Assembly (NCBI GenBank): GCA_003427395.1
Contig: BFEA01000179.1
Coordinates: 1,817,705-1,851,834 of the forward strand
Origin: Chara braunii
Lineage: Eukaryota; Streptophyta; Charophyceae; Charales; Characeae
Length of the DNA stretch: 34,130 bases
Direction: 5' to 3'
Below the pieces are notes generated by a model. The model searched no databases and was not told the DNA's origin. It was given only the letters and a program-made list of their open reading frames with translations. Shown here in pieces: positions 10,851 through 20,479 of the stretch; within the stretch, counting starts at the first letter, position 1; each line of letters starts with the position of its first letter. Made by a program: the position numbers and the translations under genes.

Positions 10851-11699
10851 CTAGTCCCGTTCTCGCTCTCGTGGCCCTTCCGGTTCGGTAGGTTCCTCGA
10901 ATAGTTCAGCCACCCCGGCTAAATAACTCTCTCCTATCTCAATTTCTCTTTCGATTATGCGTTCGCATCCCACCCAGTCTAGTCGTGGCACCCTAAACAT
11001 CAAGATGTGGATGACTTCTAGTAACTCGTGGGCCCTGTTTCCCCAGAACGGCCCATGTTCCACAGTGATATCGTAGAACATCCCAATGGTAGGGGAGGGG
11101 AAGTGTCCTGCCTAGACTATTGCCGAGTTTGCCAACTCCCGCGCCCGTGCGAGGCTCCCGAAGACGAGGTCTATCATGAAACGGGGAACTCGGCACCTCA
11201 GCGGTGTGGTTGGTGCCCCGAATTCCTTCCAACCTCCTATTTCCACCCGGGTAAGTAAGCCCACGTTTCTTCTACCCCTGACCGATTGTCCTATCCGGGT
11301 CAGCGTCCAGGCGACCCTTCGAAAGACCGGTGCCAGTTCGTGACCTTGTGCTATCTCTACCCCCAACGAGTGCCAACCAATCTCAGGCAGATACATGGTC
11401 CCGGTAACTTCCAGATTGGAAAACAGATCGTCTCCGGGTCCTCGATCGAGTCTCATCCCTGTCCACTGACATTCTACCAACATGAAGGCGGCGTCCCGTC
11501 CCAAAGTCACGGCCCGCCATTCTATGTCGAATCCCCGATAGGTAGAACTCGACGGGAGGGATACTTCCCATCGTCCACCGTTATTCCAAGGCGGTCCGGG
11601 GTACCGGGGCTGGCGTTCCATTCGCACACGGGGCTGGTGTCCCATTCGCTCACGCCTTGCTGCCATCGTTGCCTTGGTGATTCCCTGCATAGTCCACAT
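10851..11699 (-). pseudogene. unknown tandem family, copy 1 (one internal TAG)
   Basis: Family not recognised. From the ATG at 11697-11699 the frame runs 283 codons to a TAG at 10851, with a single in-frame TAG at 11112-11114. Alignment by eye with copies 2 and 3 continues straight across that stop, so this is one broken gene. Shared segments in order: WEVSLPSS; TGTMYLPEIGWHSLGVEIAQ; AWTLTRIGQS; GWKEFGAP; VPRFMIDLVFG; then after the stop GPFWGNRAHELLEVIHIL and ESYLAGVAELFEEP. The N-terminal half looks beta-rich and the C-terminal half helical. No signal peptide, membrane span or catalytic motif is evident. It is the copy nearest to gag A. Confidence 0.6.
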
Positions 11700-11784
11700 A
11701 GAAAGGGTTACATCCAATCCCCAGAAACCGCCCACCTACTGCCTTCCTTGTCCTTCGTGTTTTCATTCCTCTTTCCTAGTCAAA

Positions 11785-12570
11785 CTATCCCTCCATTCCC
11801 ATGGGAGCAGTAGCCTCTTCTGGCTGTTCGTACAGCCGGTAGAGATCATCTATGTAGGTCGCGCCCCGACCTACCTCTCGCCGGATGACTCTCCACATGG
11901 TCTCATCACTTATTTGGGGAACTCCCGGCCTAGTATTTACCACTGCTCGTAGAATGCAAAGCACCTCGCGCCCCTGTTCGTCCCCGAAAGGCCCCATCTC
12001 TAGGAAGGCCCGATAGTATTCTCGATACATTAATGCTTCGTCAAAATTTAGCCTAGTTACGGCAGTCACCGCCTGCTCCACTCGTTCTATGCCTCTCATT
12101 CGTCTTAGCAGGAAGGGCGGCAGACTCATCCGCACGACCTCATTTGGTAGCTCAAAGACCCCTGCTGCGGCGACTTTTACCTCAGCCGTCACGTCATCTC
12201 GTTTCGGATCTGCAAACTTAANCCCCTCCCGCCATGTTATTTGCCATGCTCCTTCGAACATTCGCACGGGGTCATCCCCGGAGGCCAAGGCAATCCCAAA
12301 GGTCCGCCACCCTTCTTCCGACAGGTGTAGGGATCCCGTCGCATGTACTCGCCCTGGAAGGTCCAAATTTATGCCCCCGAATCTCGTACGCCACTCCAGT
12401 TCTATTACTAGGTACACCGTGTCTTCCACCAACTCTACCCCCACCCAGTCCATTACCGGGTTACTTACCACGTTCCTTGATGGCAGGCTTATTTCGACCC
12501 TGTCTCGCGATACCCTTGGTGGTCGGATCCCGTGAGGCCTATCTTCCCAGAACGTCATTCGCCGGGCCAT
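11785..12570 (-). CDS. unknown tandem family, copy 2 (intact frame)
   Basis: Family not recognised. From the ATG at 12568-12570 this is an uninterrupted frame of 261 residues, the only complete copy. One base is undetermined (N at 12222, one unknown residue). Segments shared with copies 1 and 3: VEISLPSR; ATGSLHLSEEGWRTFGIAL; AWQITWREG; LPPFLLRRMRGIERVEQAV; MGPFGDEQGREVLCILRAV; and GATYIDDLYRLYEQPEE near the end. The gap to the start of copy 1 is 85 bp. An open frame of this length beside two homologous ones argues for past selection on the protein. It could be an accessory protein of element A or a host-derived family caught between elements. Confidence 0.65.
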   Translation of the reverse strand: MARRMTFWEDRPHGIRPPRVSRDRVEISLPSRNVVSNPVMDWVGVELVEDTVYLVIELEWRTRFGGINLDLPGRVHATGSLHLSEEGWRTFGIALASGDDPVRMFEGAWQITWREGXKFADPKRDDVTAEVKVAAAGVFELPNEVVRMSLPPFLLRRMRGIERVEQAVTAVTRLNFDEALMYREYYRAFLEMGPFGDEQGREVLCILRAVVNTRPGVPQISDETMWRVIRREVGRGATYIDDLYRLYEQPEEATAPMGMEG

Positions 12571-12831
12571 CTCGCAATGCCTCCTTTTCCGCTTCCTTAG
12601 TCCAATTGCTGCACCCACCGAGATTCCGCGTCTCCCATGTTTTAGTCTTTCAGTACCCCCTTCTTATCGTACACTGGTTCCCGCTACTATCCCGTCTCCA
12701 TGCCTACCCTTATTTTGACCTCCTTGCGTCCCCTGCTGACTAATGTACAGGTCCCTTTCTTATGCTACACCCTAATTCACATGCACCCTCCATACTCCGT
12801 CCTTCCTGTGGCGTTCGACTTTTGAGCCCCT

Positions 12832-13323
12832 TTAATCAAACCACCGCACCTCAAACAGCAAAAAGACATCGTCCACATAGGATGGCGCGGCCGCCGCCTC
12901 CCGGCTAACTATGGCGTCCCAAGTTTCCGCGCTTACCTCTAGGCGGTCGTATTTACCTATCCTCAGGATGGTGATGACCTCACCGGCTTTATCCCCGTAG
13001 AAGGGCCCATATTTTAAGGAGAACCTATAGAATTCCTCGGTTAGCCAGGCACATCCTATGTGTACTTCCCTCATGGAGTCGACTACATCTGCTATGTGCT
13101 CAAAACCTCCGAACCAGTCGGCCACGAACTCGGGCACCCAAGTTGTTATGCGCAGACAGGGAGGCCTGAGTTCTCTCCATCCTCCCATCACAACTTTGCT
13201 ACTAACTTTGTCCCACCCCTCATTGGCGAACCTCTTGCCCTCCCTCCGGGTTCGCGTTTCTGCATCCCCTAGAAGCCACATCGGTCTAGTCCCATGGCTA
13301 ACATAATGCAAAACAGGTGCCAT
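12832..13323 (-). pseudogene. unknown tandem family, copy 3 (N-terminally shortened)
   Basis: Family not recognised. The frame has 163 residues from the ATG at 13321-13323 to a TAA at 12832, with a stop two codons upstream of the ATG. It matches only the second half of copies 1 and 2: REGKRFANEG; GWRELRPP; VPEFVADWFGGFEHIADVV; KYGPFYGDKAGEVITILRIG; and APSYVDDVFLLFEV. The first half (the VEISLPS and GWRTFGIAL region) is missing or lies in another frame. The assembly gap begins about 180 bp further upstream, so part of the gene may be hidden there. Confidence 0.55.
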
Positions 13324-13374
13324 ACATCATCGGAAAGAACAATCGTTCCTTTTTCTTTTTGCCTTCCCGTTTGT

Positions 13375-13400
13375 CACCACTAGTGCTAGCACTAGTGGTG
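13375..13400. repeat. perfect 26-bp palindrome
   Basis: The left arm CACCACTAGTGCT (13375-13387) is exactly the reverse complement of 13388-13400, with no loop. It could extrude as a cruciform. It sits 14 bp from the next hairpin and about 100 bp from the assembly gap. Confidence 0.95.
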
Positions 13401-13413
13401 CTAACATTCTTGG

Positions 13414-13437
13414 CCGTCAAGATGTTGATCTTGACGG
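13414..13437. repeat. hairpin, 10-bp perfect stem, 4-base loop
   Basis: CCGTCAAGAT (13414-13423), loop GTTG, then ATCTTGACGG (13428-13437). It is the second strong inverted repeat within 63 bp. No T-run follows and no gene ends here, so I do not call it a terminator. Confidence 0.9.
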
Positions 13438-13500
13438 TGCTCTTTGCATTTATTATTTTCCCTCATGTGGTGCCGCCATTTCTTCTTGGGACTTTCACAT

Positions 13501-14015
13501 NNNNNNNNNNNNNNNNNNNNNNNNNNNNNNNNNNNNNNNNNNNNNNNNNNNNNNNNNNNNNNNNNNNNNNNNNNNNNNNNNNNNNNNNNNNNNNNNNNNN
13601 NNNNNNNNNNNNNNNNNNNNNNNNNNNNNNNNNNNNNNNNNNNNNNNNNNNNNNNNNNNNNNNNNNNNNNNNNNNNNNNNNNNNNNNNNNNNNNNNNNNN
13701 NNNNNNNNNNNNNNNNNNNNNNNNNNNNNNNNNNNNNNNNNNNNNNNNNNNNNNNNNNNNNNNNNNNNNNNNNNNNNNNNNNNNNNNNNNNNNNNNNNNN
13801 NNNNNNNNNNNNNNNNNNNNNNNNNNNNNNNNNNNNNNNNNNNNNNNNNNNNNNNNNNNNNNNNNNNNNNNNNNNNNNNNNNNNNNNNNNNNNNNNNNNN
13901 NNNNNNNNNNNNNNNNNNNNNNNNNNNNNNNNNNNNNNNNNNNNNNNNNNNNNNNNNNNNNNNNNNNNNNNNNNNNNNNNNNNNNNNNNNNNNNNNNNNN
14001 NNNNNNNNNNNNNNN
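13501..14015. other. assembly gap, 515 N
   Basis: A continuous run of undetermined bases. Any 5' LTR of element B, or the missing N-terminal part of copy 3 of the tandem family, could lie here. Confidence 1.
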
Positions 14016-15383
14016 CGATGGCCCTCCCGGCCTCCTGCTATGTTCTACGTGCCCCTGTTCTTGCGCTCGCTCGCTTGCTGCCGCTTAGTTCTTTCCCCCT
14101 GTGGTTCTCGCCCCAGGGCATTACTCCCTCCTGCGGCCTAATCCTTTATCTCGTCTCACTCTGGATTTCTCTGTTGTGCACAGTTCGTCCATATTCGGTC
14201 TCTCGAGTGATGTGAAGTTATTCGGGACTCACCGGTCCCGACACCGGCGGCTGGAAGGCTGTGGCGACAGTGGATGTATGTATGATGATGAGAGCATGCT
14301 GATGTGGCATTTTGGCTGAGGTGGCACTGCATTGCGTTGTGGGTGGTACCAAAGCTATGACCAGTCATCGAAATGCCCATCGGCTCAATTGGTGAGAAAT
14401 TTGTGGTTGGGGGTAGCTATCTCCAGGTACGTTGTTCCCTTACCTTATGTACCCTGTCAATCTCTTCTTACTGTGAGGAAGTGAGTCCAACCTTGAGTGT
14501 CCTCTCTTTGTGTGAGGAGTCGTGAGCGCTCTACCTTGAGAAACGACATTCTTCCCAGTGGTGCATCTGGCAGGAGAGGGCGGTGCCTCTGAAGGGCCCT
14601 AGTCGAAGCACGGGTAACGGTCACCATGCCAACCCATGGGAGTAGTACACGCAGGTCATGCTGCTTTGTCCTTTGCAGGCTCTTTGCTGCGTTGATAGCA
14701 GGGGTGTGCGGACTGACCAGTCCTTTGCAGACGCTCTCCAGACCGTCTATAAATGTTTCTGGCGGGGGTACGAACTGTCCACTAGCTGTGATCGTCGTCC
14801 TGATTGCGACGTTAAATAAATTCTGAGGACCGTGGGGGCTGTCCTTAAACTGCCACTTGATCAGCCAGATCGTTCAGACGTAAGGCTTGTTGCACATGCG
14901 GATAAATAACGCGCAGTTCTAGTCATAAGCATACTCGTTGGGCACAGGGGTGGGCCGTGAATGCACACCTTAAACACTGCCGGTTGATGATGGCTACATG
15001 CACGTTGGATACAGGGGAGGAAGATTCCAATTGAGACTCAATTGGCAAACACATCTATACCCATTGTGCATGTATGTGCTCACATAGTTTATTTTTATTT
15101 TGATTAGTTGGTTGACTGACTTTGACACCTCACAAACAGCCTAGATTAGAATTGTAGTGTTCTACCATAGCCAGTCCTTTTCGAATCTGTTGTAAGAGAA
15201 CTAATCAGAGTAAATATAGATTATGTGTTCGGTCTGTCTAAATGTTGTTGATACCGCTTGAACGGTAGTCTAGGTAACTCGTCGGATATTATTTTTATTT
15301 TTCATTTATTTTTTAAACCGGTCAGATGCATGTTGCGGTAGGCTCCAGAGTGGACACTAGTGCAGGCAGCATCTGCCTAGCCG
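14016..15383. other. non-coding stretch upstream of element B gag
   Basis: No open frame of substance. This is where the 5' LTR and leader of element B should be, but I found no similarity here to the 3' LTR at 21010 or the LTR at 32853, and no primer-binding site. A TATA-like TATAAAT lies at 14748-14754, too weak alone to call a promoter. AT-rich sequence at 15080-15320 precedes gag. Confidence 0.4.
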
Positions 15384-17193
15384 ATGAGTGGATCAGAGGG
15401 TGGTGAAGGTACAGCTGATGATAGAAGGCAGACTAGGCGTGATACGCTTAAGAGTACCTGCAGTGTTCCAGGTCCTACTACCGGGAGACGAGAGAAGGCT
15501 AAGTGCCGAAGCAAGGGCCTGTAATCTTGAGACTGTGAAGGAAGCTGCAGCAGCTGTAGAAAGAACATTAGCAGCAGCAGCGGCTAGCGCAGTAGTAATG
15601 ACTAGATCTGCGGCATCGTCTATGGCAACCTCGTCTGGTTTCTCGTTGGGAATGTCGGACACTACTGGACAGTCCATCTCCAGTACGACAGGATCCGGAA
15701 CCAGTCAGATGGCGGGCATGCAGTCCAGTTCGCCGCCTCCACGCACCAGGGAGCAGATGGAGCTCTAGCAAGTAGAGAGAATCCGCTTAAGGCTAGAGGA
15801 GGAACTTAAAAAGGCTACTGAAAGAGAGAATGCGATTATGAATAGAAGTGTCAGACTGGAGGGTAGGGCGGCAGACAAAGCTGCATTAGAGGGGTTAGAT
15901 GACTCGACGCTTGACAACACCACAAAGATTCTCAAGGCGAGTATCCTGTCCATGCACGTATATATGGACAACAAATTTGACATTATCCAGGACACCCCAG
16001 ACCAGATCCTAAATGCCATGCACAAGCCAAGAGTCAGGACAACAGTTTTGCCATCGTTGCCATTCTCGACGATGATAGGCCTGTATCCGTCACAGTCTGG
16101 TACCACACGAAGCGGTACTTCAACAGCAGCAACACAGACTGCTGCCTCTTCATCTTCTGATCCAGCGGTTGGGGCTACACCACAACCGCTACTTGTCCTA
16201 CCAGCGGGACAGCAACAACCTTGGTACCCTAAGACGCCATTGAAACCACCCCCAACCTTCTAAGGAGATAAGAAGGATGAGGCTCTCGACACTTGGTTGA
16301 GAACGGTGCTAGTGTGGGTGAGGGCGAAGAGGACGTTGGTAGAGGAGGACGTGATAACTGCTGCATCCTATTTGGAGGGATCGACAACTCGCTGGTTAAA
16401 CGGATCGGTTGCCTCAAAGGGGTTCGACAGGAACATGGGTGATTGGGCTAAGACCCATACCCTAGAGAGCTTTATGGATTTGGTGGAAGCGCGATGGCAC
16501 AACCCACAGCAGGCACAAATTGCCACTAATGGGTTGCGGGAACTTGATGCTAAAAAGTACAAGTCAGTGCGTGAGCTCACCTCTACCATAGAGCGTTTGA
16601 TTGTCGTTCCCGGGGTACAATACAATCCACATGTCTTATTGACCATGTTCTTCAGGTGTCTTCCCACAGACATTAAGAACTTCTTAGCCAGCGAAGCTCA
16701 ACTAGAGTATCACACTTTTGAGACGTTTAGCAAAAAGGCCTTAGATTTAGAGGCCACGTTAGGAGGTGCTCAACAACTCCCTGCGGACGGAAGAAAGAAG
16801 AAGAGTCCACAAGAATGGAAGAAGAAGGGGAGTCAATTGATGATGGTCAAGGTTGATAGTACTCAGACTGATATCAAGGATTTCTCAGACCGTGTGGACG
16901 GTACAGAGTTAGACAGCGAGGATAGTGTTGAGGGTAGCAGCCTCACTGCAGTAGTAAAAGGAAAGGCAGGTGGTCGCGACAAGGTCGGTCAACAGAGGAG
17001 TCGGGGGCGAGCCTCGAACCCGCATAAGATAGCGGTTTGGGTTTGGGCTGGTTTGGATCAAGATGTGTGGTGGGACCTTTATACGCGGGGTGCTTGCATT
17101 AACTGCGCCGAGTATGGGCAACAACAGTTCAAATGCAAGAACGCAAAGGTCTCGCACAAGATACCACCTAAAGGTGGGATTCCTTCTTCCTAG
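15384..17193 (+). pseudogene. element B gag (stops, N-terminal frameshift)
   Basis: Capsid and nucleocapsid protein of element B. The likely start is the ATG at 15384 (MSGSEGGEGTADDRR). That frame closes near 15522, and the rest reads one frame over. Stops then fall at 15766 (TAG), 16261 (TAA) and 17191 (TAG). An Ala-rich, coiled-coil-prone stretch (TVKEAAAAVERTLAAAAAS) precedes a Ser/Thr-rich linker. The capsid core is clear: ALDTWLRTVLVWV, YLEGSTTRWLNG, LVEARWHNPQQAQIA and NPHVLLTMFFRCLP. The zinc knuckle at 17095-17136 has correct CX2C-x9-C spacing, but the zinc-binding His is Gln (CAA at 17119-17121). Confidence 0.85.
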
Positions 17194-17760
17194 AGTGGTG
17201 CCTCTACAAGTTCCGGCTCGGGAAACACATAGGGTCAGTAGAAGTTGTAGCTGCTTCTACTCATGTTGAGGCGGGTGATGTACCCTCCCCGTTTCAAGAG
17301 CTGGCCGAAGCTATCGACTCCTTAGTCACCCCGCAGACACATCCTGACCCAACGATACTTTGCTCGTTGGATGTGTCTGAGGCCGTAGAGGACCTACAAC
17401 GTGAGTGGTCGGCAAGGGACCCTCGTGAGTTCTGGTTGCACTAAGTCGAGGTCCTAGAGGGGAGCACTTCGTTGTGGAAGTTGGTGTAGGTGACCGCAAG
17501 TGCAGTGCCTTTGTAGACATCGGCTCCACGCGAAATTTTATACGCCGCAACTGCTTTGAGAGACTGTGCCTACAGAACCGGGTGCAGCACCCGAGTAAAC
17601 CGGTAGCATCTACTTTGGCCAACAAAGAGCGCATGTTAGTGGAGGACTACGTCAACGATGTAGTCTGCACTTTCTCCTATACAGGAGGGGAACTCGATCA
17701 TAGGATTTTGTTCCTGGTTAGTTAAGTATGTACTACCTTGAGGTTGCCAAGCCCAGTTTG
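17194..17760 (+). pseudogene. element B protease remnant
   Basis: Retropepsin-like protease that would cut the polyprotein. A linker (VPSPFQELAEAIDSLVTPQ) is read in one frame to a stop at about 17443. The protease continues in the next: CSAFVDIGSTRNFIRRNCF, then GGELDHRILFLVS, ending at a TAA (17723-17725). The active site at 17516-17524 reads Asp-Ile-Gly where the family has Asp-Thr-Gly or Asp-Ser-Gly, a change explicable by one C-to-T transition. With the frame breaks this makes it non-functional. Confidence 0.78.
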
Positions 17761-17862
17761 ACTGAGATAAGAAAGTGCTGAAGTATGAGTTGCCTAATGG
17801 GAGGACCGTTAGACTAGCTAAATATAAAGCTAGTAGGTTAATTAACTCCTACGGGTGTTTGT

Positions 17863-18600
17863 GTGCAGCGGCCTTCTATAATTATAGAGAGTGTCGTTGC
17901 TAAGTACCCTGATCTGTTTGAGGAGCCCACTGGTGTCGTAGACAGGGAGGTTGTCCATGCCATAAAAATCATCCCTGGAGCAAGATACCCAAAGGGAGAA
18001 TCTATAGGATGGCTCCAACTGAGTTGGACGAGCTTCGGCGGCAACTGAAAGAACTCACAGAAAAGGGTTGGATACGGCCTAGCATCTCTCCATTCGGCTC
18101 ACCAGTTCTATTTGTACCGAAGAAGGGGGGAACACTAAGGATGTGCATTGAGTATAGGGGCCTCAATGCCATCACTGTTAAAAACGTAGAGCCCCTACCG
18201 CGCATCGATGACCTACTGGATAGGGTGCAGGGATGTAAGTACTTCACCAAGATAGACTTGAAGTCCGACTACCATCAAATTGCCATTAGATCGGAAGACC
18301 AGCACAAAACCACATTTCAGACCAAGTATGGTCTGTACGAGTTTGTGGTGATGCCTTTCGCTTTTACAATGCACCGAGTACATTCCAGCACGCCATGAAT
18401 AGGATCTTCCATGACTACTTGGATAAGTTTATCGTCGTGTACCTCGACAACATTCTTATCTTTAGTAGGACTGTCGAGGAGCATGCTCATGATGTAGACG
18501 AGATGCTTTCTCTCCTCCAACAACACAAGTATAAGATAAACTAAGAGAAATGCGAGTTTGGTCGCGCTAAAATCTTGTACTTGGGTCATGAAGTATCTGT
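17863..18600 (+). pseudogene. element B reverse transcriptase (frameshifts, YLDN)
   Basis: The RT N-terminal segment is clear ([20 protein letters not shown], then [10 protein letters not shown]). A frameshift near 18005 leads to [39 protein letters not shown] and the first catalytic Asp in [15 protein letters not shown] further one-base shift near 18370, inside the conserved PF-x-x-TNAP region, moves reading to a third frame. There the key motif at 18440-18451 is YLDN instead of YLDD, so the second catalytic Asp is lost. An in-frame TAA follows at 18542-18544. Gypsy identity is unambiguous. Confidence 0.9.
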
Positions 18601-19515
18601 GAAAGGGATTAGGCCTGAAGATGCGAAGGTGGCTAGCATTAAAGACCGACCACGACCCCAGTCTGTGACTGAGGGCAAATCTTTCTTGGGGATGTGTGGT
18701 TATTACCGTAATTTTGTACAAAACTATAGTACGATCACATCTCCCTTGACTTATCGAATGCGCCTTGACACTCCATGGGAATGGATAGACACACGACTTA
18801 TCGAATGCCCCTTGACAGTCCATGGGAATGGATAGACACATGTGAGGCTGCTTTCAAAAGGCTGAAGCATACCCTTACACATCATGAGGTTCTCATGGTC
18901 CCCGATTCTCAAAGGCCATTTGCAGTGACCGTTGATGCAAGCCAGTACGACATTGGCGCAGTGTTGGCTCAATAGGAAGGGAAGAAGTGAAGGTCGATCG
19001 AGTACATGAGTAAAAAGATGCCATCCAAGAAATTGGCGAAGTCCACCTACGAAAGGGAACTCAACACCCTCTACAAGGCACTTGTCCACTGGAGGCACTG
19101 TCTGTTGGGAAGGTTCTCTTACTTTCGGACCGACCATCAAACACTCAAGTGGATCAAGAGACAACCGGTTTTCTCTGATGCATTCACACGTTGGATTGAA
19201 GTCATAGATCAGTATGACTTCAAGCTAGACTATGTGAAAGGGGAGCATAACAAGGTTGCTGATGTGTTGTCACGTAGGGCAGACTACGTGGGTGCGCTGA
19301 TCATGGAGTTTGGCTTATCTGACGATTTATCTCGATCCTTGGTGGAAGCCTACAAGGGAGACTCTGTCACGATGGACATCATCCACAAACTTGAGGCCCA
19401 AAATAAGGCCACCTTTGATGAGTTTGTGATGGTGGATGGGCTGCTCTTTCTTGAGAGGGCTGGGTTCAAACGGTTAGTAGTTCCATCTAGGGAAGTTTTG
19501 CGTAGTTTATTTTAA
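18601..19515 (+). pseudogene. element B RT connection and RNase H
   Basis: Starts with the RT thumb (KGIRPEDAKV, SFLGMCGYYRNFV). A 47-bp tandem duplication at 18748-18841 shifts the frame. RNase H follows with its acidic residues all visible: VTVDASQYDIGAVLAQ, STYERELNTLYKAL, FRTDHQTLKW and HNKVADVLSRR. Two close stops, a TAG at 18973-18975 and a TGA at 18988-18990, fall where related elements commonly have Gln and Trp. The domain ends at a TAA at 19513-19515 in front of the integrase zinc-binding region. Confidence 0.87.
18748..18841 (+). repeat. 47-bp tandem duplication inside RNase H region
   Basis: Copies at 18748-18794 and 18795-18841 differ at two or three positions. Each encodes the same short segment (Y-R-M-x-L-D-x-P-W-E-W-I-D-T). 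47 is not a multiple of three, so the duplication itself shifts the frame. Confidence 0.9.
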
Positions 19516-20479
19516 GGAGAATATCATGACGCAACATGTCATTTTGGCTACAAGAAGACTTCTGCTAACTTAGTACAACGATTTTGGTGGCCTAACATGC
19601 TTGACGATGCAAACAAATACGTGCCGACTTGTCAAGTCTGTCAGCGGGACAAGCCGCGGACTCAAGCACTGCTTGGGTTATTAAAGCCTTTACCCATTCC
19701 TGCTGGTCCGGGACAGAGTGTTTCCATGGATTTCACCCTTGTGACCAGCAAGAATGACAAACAAATACGTGCCGACTTGTCAAGTCTGTCAGCGGGACAA
19801 GCCGCGGACTCAAGCACTGCTTGGGTTATTAAAGCCTCTACCCATTCCTGCTGGTCCGGGACAGAGTGTTTCCATGGATTTCACCCTTGTGACCAGCAAG
19901 AATGGCAAAAGGCATATCTTCGTCATAGTGGATGGGTTCACTAAGTACGCTAGAATAATTACCATGCTGGAGACAGGTAGGATTGAGCACGTCATCAAGT
20001 TATTCATGGATAACTAGGTGCGTGATTTTGGACTGCCTAAGACCATTGTTAGTGGTATAGATGTCTGGTTTACCAGTGAGATGTGGAAGACGGCCGTTGA
20101 ACAGATGGGCAGCTAGCTTCGGATAACTTCTGGGAATCATCCCGAAGCGAATGGGCAGGCTGAACAGATGAACCGTGTGGTGCAGCATCTGCTGAGGCAT
20201 TATATCAAGCCCAACCAGGATGACTGGGATGAGAAGTTACCCCGCATCGCCGTTCTGTACAACAATGTTGTACATAGCACCACCGACGTCGGTCCTAATC
20301 AGCTACATCCGGGGTGGAAGCCTAGATCTGCTTTTGACTTTCTCCTGCCCAAAAACCGAACTGCGGCAACCCTTGGAACCATCGAGTTTGGTGTCCAGTA
20401 TGAGAAGCTGTTGCAGTAGACTGTCGAACACATCAAGAAATCTCAAGAAGCAATGATTGTTCTGAGAACAAGCATCGTC
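19516..20479 (+). pseudogene. element B integrase (duplication, stops, lost Asp)
   Basis: The zinc-binding N-terminus is seen (HDATCHFGYKKTSANL, then CQVCQRDK). The catalytic core holds the first Asp (SVSMDFTLVTSK). At the second site the sequence is VSGIDVWFTSE, where the usual catalytic Asp after Ser is Gly. The final Glu is present in HPEANGQAEQMNRV. A 148-bp tandem duplication (19610-19905) repeats the Cys-pair to first-Asp segment and shifts the frame. Stops fall at 20015-20017 (TAG), 20114-20116 (TAG) and about 20417 (TAG). Confidence 0.88.
19610..19905 (+). repeat. 148-bp tandem duplication inside integrase
   Basis: Copies 19610-19757 and 19758-19905 are nearly identical; I saw one internal T/C difference (CCTTTACCC versus CCTCTACCC). 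148 is 3x49+1, so it moves the frame by one. Near-identity suggests a recent event, or an assembly effect, compared with the many older breaks around it. Confidence 0.93.

Noticed and set aside
13317-14141. Plus-strand open frame of 274 codons
   Set aside because: Most of it is the N gap; the rest is antisense to copy 3 or hydrophobic low-complexity sequence.
14748-14754. TATA box of element B
   Set aside because: TATAAAT alone, with no LTR found around it, is too weak.
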